Source: Bryum argenteum (lineage: Eukaryota > Streptophyta > Bryopsida > Bryales > Bryaceae). Taken from it: a stretch of DNA of 64,000 bases. The DNA lies in assembly GCA_037043015.1 (NCBI GenBank), contig CM073321.1, forward strand, positions 23,743,001 through 23,807,000, read 5' to 3'. Below, one piece after another: positions 60,770-64,000 of this stretch. The stretch's first letter is position 1; each line of letters begins with the position of its first letter. Below the pieces are notes generated by a model. The model saw nothing but the letters and a program-made list of their open reading frames with translations, was not told where the DNA came from and did not search any database. Made by a program: the position numbers and the translations under genes.

Positions 60770-63146
60770 CGTGGATAAAAAGGTCTTTATCGGCATCAAA
60801 ATTGAGACCTTAACAAAGACATAGTAAAGGTGGTAGCAAGGTCTATATGGACATCCTTTCCTACCCAATTAAACAATTGTGACCTTCATTCTTGGGCAAG
60901 TACAATCAGCAAAGCACTTATTGAAAGTTTATAAACCGACCCGAATACGACTCCAAATTGACAATACAACCAAAACCATGTTGCGGTATCACGGTCACCT
61001 TGAGTATGCTGGCTTGCAAAGCCCGAGCTGAATCGACTCTCTTCATCAACTTTGAAGTTGCAGAAGTAACTCGACGAAGATTCTTGGATTTTCTTCATTT
61101 GGAGAAGACGTTTGCATCGTCCACCACCAGGATGTGTGACAAGTCCCGTGGAGTGACAATGTTATTGAATGTGCAATTTATAGAAAGGCGCCCCTTTCGT
61201 GGGAGTTGGAATCTTGCATTCTCCAACGCCTTGATTTCGCTACGTGTCAGATTTGTCCCTATTTTGTGGGCCATACTGAAGGTATAGGTGGTCGATCTTG
61301 GGTTCGAAAGAACTACTCAACCCATCTCCGACAAGTACCCTTTACACACCTCTCAATATCATCTATACTGAGAAAGAATTGCTCTTCCACTTTGCGTCTG
61401 TATTTGAGGAGGCCGCCATATTCAGTGTAAGTAGAAGACGGAGTAACCTTCCCCTCCGGACTATCGTGATTCACATTTCTTCTTTGTCACTGCCATATCT
61501 GCCCATCAAGCCTTAGAAGATGTCTCGTTGAGTTGAAAACTGTGCCACAACCTCTCGTTCACCTTAGTCTCTTGAGCCGCGGTCACGCGTTGGATACTCG
61601 GTCCCGAAGAAGTAGATGGTCCTAGGGGGCATTCTTGAACTTCGTCTTCCTCGTAGATAGTATCCAAACTCACAACACAAGCTCGGGTAACCCTTCTCCC
61701 GATTTGAGGACGTGAAAAGCTCACGGTGTCACGACAATGCGTTTCTTCTTCCACTCCAATTAGAACATTTGCTTTCCGTTCCTTTATACCAAAGACCTCA
61801 GCTCTCTCCAAGTGGGCGTCACGAGTACAGAAAACTTGAGCTATAGAAAAATTCAGTATTGCCTTGTTGATATTTAATGGATCTCCTGTTCGATGAGCTT
61901 TGCGTCAGGCGCACAAATTGAAGTTCCCTCGTAGATGGGCCACAACCACCTTCGCCACCTTTGTTGAATTGATGATAAGCCACTACTTGGAGGAATGCGT
62001 AAACTTAATCGTCAATGACCGCGACATAAAGGTCACCCCTCTTATTGCCAAACGCTTTGTAACCATTTGTTGTTTACCGTCTCAGCAAGGTTACAGGACG
62101 ACATCTCCGCTAACTCTTCTCGAGAGTATTTTTCGTGCATTGCACTCCCCCATCTCAGTTTGATACCTGATACAACATTTTTGTTTTTCTTGAGTCTAGG
62201 ATAGAGTAGAAGTGCGGCAGAAGAGTTACAATTTATAGATTTTTTCTTTAAGAAATTAAAAGTTCTGTATTCTTTGAAATCAAAATAAAGTATCTGAAAC
62301 ATTTACCTATAGAGTGAAAAAAAAAAATTGAAATCATAAATAAGTAATCGAAATACAGGTAAGGAAACGCACTAATTCCATAAATCCACCCTATTGTCCG
62401 TAGCGGAAATGCTAGTAAGCAATAGGTGTTGGAGCCCACTTTTGGAAGTAGCGTTCGATGACGACCACCACACTCTAATGGCCCGGCAATGAGTCTCAGC
62501 CTCTTCCATGGTACGGGCGTCTTTGTACTGCTTACAAAGAACCTTGTGTTGATCTTGTAGTTCGTGAACAATGTATTGTTTGGTGTGTTTCTCAAGAGAC
62601 TATGTCCAATGAAAGTAACACGTCCGTTTACGGCCTTCCATGGGGACTGTAGGGTTCCCCAACTCATAAATAATGCGTACAACATTCCAATTGGCTTGAG
62701 CACTGTCAGCCATAAATCCACGGAACTCCAACTTTGGTACTCCTTGCCTAGCCATAATATGGTTTAGGTTCTTCAAAAATACGAGTTGAGCTTCTCTATC
62801 CTCGGACTGGAAGTCACAACACGCAATAGTTAAAATGTGTTAATATCGGGAGTCGTATACGTGGCACGCCATCGTGGTCGAGTGTTTGACTCGTTAGACG
62901 TGGTCGAACATCATCCAAGCATGGGAGAGGTTGCCACAAGGTTGCATTCGACGGACAAGGTCAACACCGCTAGCAGGGCCGACTTCGGACATCTTGAAGA
63001 TGAAGACTTTGTCGGAGTCGTCTCCTTGGCCTGGGAACATGTTTCATTGCACAAAGGCCCAGTGGCTAAGCCCTCTGAGCTTCGTGATCCCATCCAGAAC
63101 TCCATACCTGCGCAAATATCTGAAAGTGTTGAATACCTGTTGAAAA
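60770..63146 (-). pseudogene. MULE transposase with SWIM zinc finger, unit 2
   Basis: Counterpart of the unit 1 copy with the same order of blocks. The SWIM region lies near 60,840-60,920, the CxxH 'HWTQSL'-type element near 62,610, and the N-terminal 'RRYGVLDG' block near 63,110. Stops and frame changes are again present, not all at the same places as in unit 1. The intervening region has a pyrimidine-rich, intron-like stretch at about 62,310-62,350 (poly-A on the plus strand). Confidence 0.7.
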
Positions 63147-63147
63147 C

Positions 63148-64000
63148 AATTGCCACCCTGGCGGTAAACAAATCAACTCCATCATATCAGCGATTAGACA
63201 TGGAGTTTTATTTGGATGGTCTTGAGATTTCTATTGTAGATAGAAATCTAGTAGAATTTTCCAATGATATGAGGCATGCTCCATTCTAGTAGGTAGAGAG
63301 AGATATGAGCTCCCAAAGTTGGGGTGTTGAAAAATATTTCCCCCCGACAGTGTCAAAAACCGTCATAGTCAAACGGCAATCAGTTCGAGCTCCTCGATCT
63401 CATGCTTCTAAGTTTTGAGAGGTGGATGCACAATTAACTTTGTTTTCCAAAAAGCTATGGCAAGCCCAAAACGGAGTTAGGACAAAGTAATAACATGCAA
63501 AAATTGAAGGTCACTCCCAAGGTGATCTGCGGAGGAGCTTCTTACCCATTCTCTTCTTGTTTTTCCCATCCTCTTCTTCCCTTTTTCTCTCTTCTTGTGG
63601 TTTCCTCACCATACAACCCCTTGTGACCAAAGGTCACCTCATGGTGATTTTTTGGCTTACATTCGTAGTTACTAATCGTAACTAGAGTTGATTAGAGTTT
63701 GAGGAGAGGGTTGGACCAATAGAACCTTATTGTATATGGAGAGGGCTCGTCTACAAGAGCCTTATCATGTGTAAAGAGGGATGGACCACTAGAGCCTTAT
63801 TGTGTGTAAAGAGTGATGGACCACTAGAGCCTTATTGTATGGAGAGAGAGAAGGTCTTCTCGTGGTCTATCTTTTGTAGAGTAAACTTGTTAATCCAAAC
63901 CTTATCTTTATTGTAGCTCCTAGTGCCTTCACTTGGATATATAAGTAAGTGCTTAGATTGAGTGAGTATCTCATTCAAGCATACTTTGCTCTACTACTTG
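63148..64000 (+). repeat. Tandem composite unit 3, cut by window end
   Basis: LTR-like segment (63,151-63,661) and the beginning of the leader, up to the 'ggatatataagtaagtg' box and the R-like stretch. It follows unit 2 directly, showing that the array continues beyond the window. Confidence 0.95.

Larger units (their letters stand above)
55808..63147 (+). repeat. Tandem composite unit 2 (7340 bp)
   Basis: Same part order as unit 1 and nearly identical throughout. Differences are mostly one- to few-base indels plus sparse substitutions. It directly follows unit 1 with no spacer: the antisense MULE of unit 1 abuts the LTR-like segment of unit 2. Non-coding stretches in it (56,338-57,531 and 58,762-60,114) contain nothing beyond what is described for unit 1. 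Confidence 0.95.

Overview
The window is nuclear DNA of a land plant. It holds plant-type GT-AG introns, plant LTR retroelements (Ty3/gypsy and Ty1/copia), CACTA and MULE DNA transposons, and one clear host gene: a nine-exon orthologue of the Arabidopsis NAD+ carriers NDT1/NDT2. The short introns (about 150-440 bp) beside dense nested repeats would suit a bryophyte, lycophyte or fern, but the species cannot be fixed from the sequence. More than 90% of the window is repeat or unassigned AT-rich spacer.

Layout. 1-10.7 kb: fragments of a gypsy element on the minus strand (pol part at 1-1090, gag part at 6306-6995). They are separated by two diverged copies (A, 1091-6305; B, about 7.0-10.67 kb) of an intron-containing gene whose C-terminal half looks like a beta-class N6-adenine/N4-cytosine DNA methyltransferase. 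The copies share intron positions and a common 3' tail, so the gene seems to travel inside a dispersed repeat. Copy A is split by a solo LTR and copy B carries a MITE in an intron. 10.8-23.2 kb: one gypsy element with both LTRs and an unusual extra reading region after integrase, itself interrupted by a non-autonomous CACTA element (13,972-17,248). 23.2-27.4 kb: AT-rich DNA with a roughly 59-bp minisatellite. 27.4-30.0 kb: a second CACTA element cut off at its right end. 30.0-35.7 kb: a very large foldback (inverted-repeat) element with G-rich and C-rich arms. 35.7-36.1 kb: a Tc1/mariner-like transposase fragment.

37.66-40.46 kb is the intact host gene, a mitochondrial-carrier-family NAD+ transporter of 345 residues, whose splice sites all fit. 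40.5-48.4 kb holds spacer, a weak acidic reading frame, an (AT)n tract, a three-exon remnant of an unknown gene on the minus strand, and a second, smaller foldback element related to the first.

48.45 kb to the window end is a head-to-tail tandem array of a 7.34-7.35 kb composite unit (two full copies and the start of a third). Each unit combines an LTR-like segment, a copia-type gag-protease region without visible integrase or reverse transcriptase, a piece also present in the extra region of the gypsy element, and an antisense MULE transposase with a SWIM zinc finger. The units are almost identical, so the array is either very young or partly an assembly product.

The strongest candidates for something undescribed are the mobile methyltransferase-like gene family, the foldback family and the composite tandem array.
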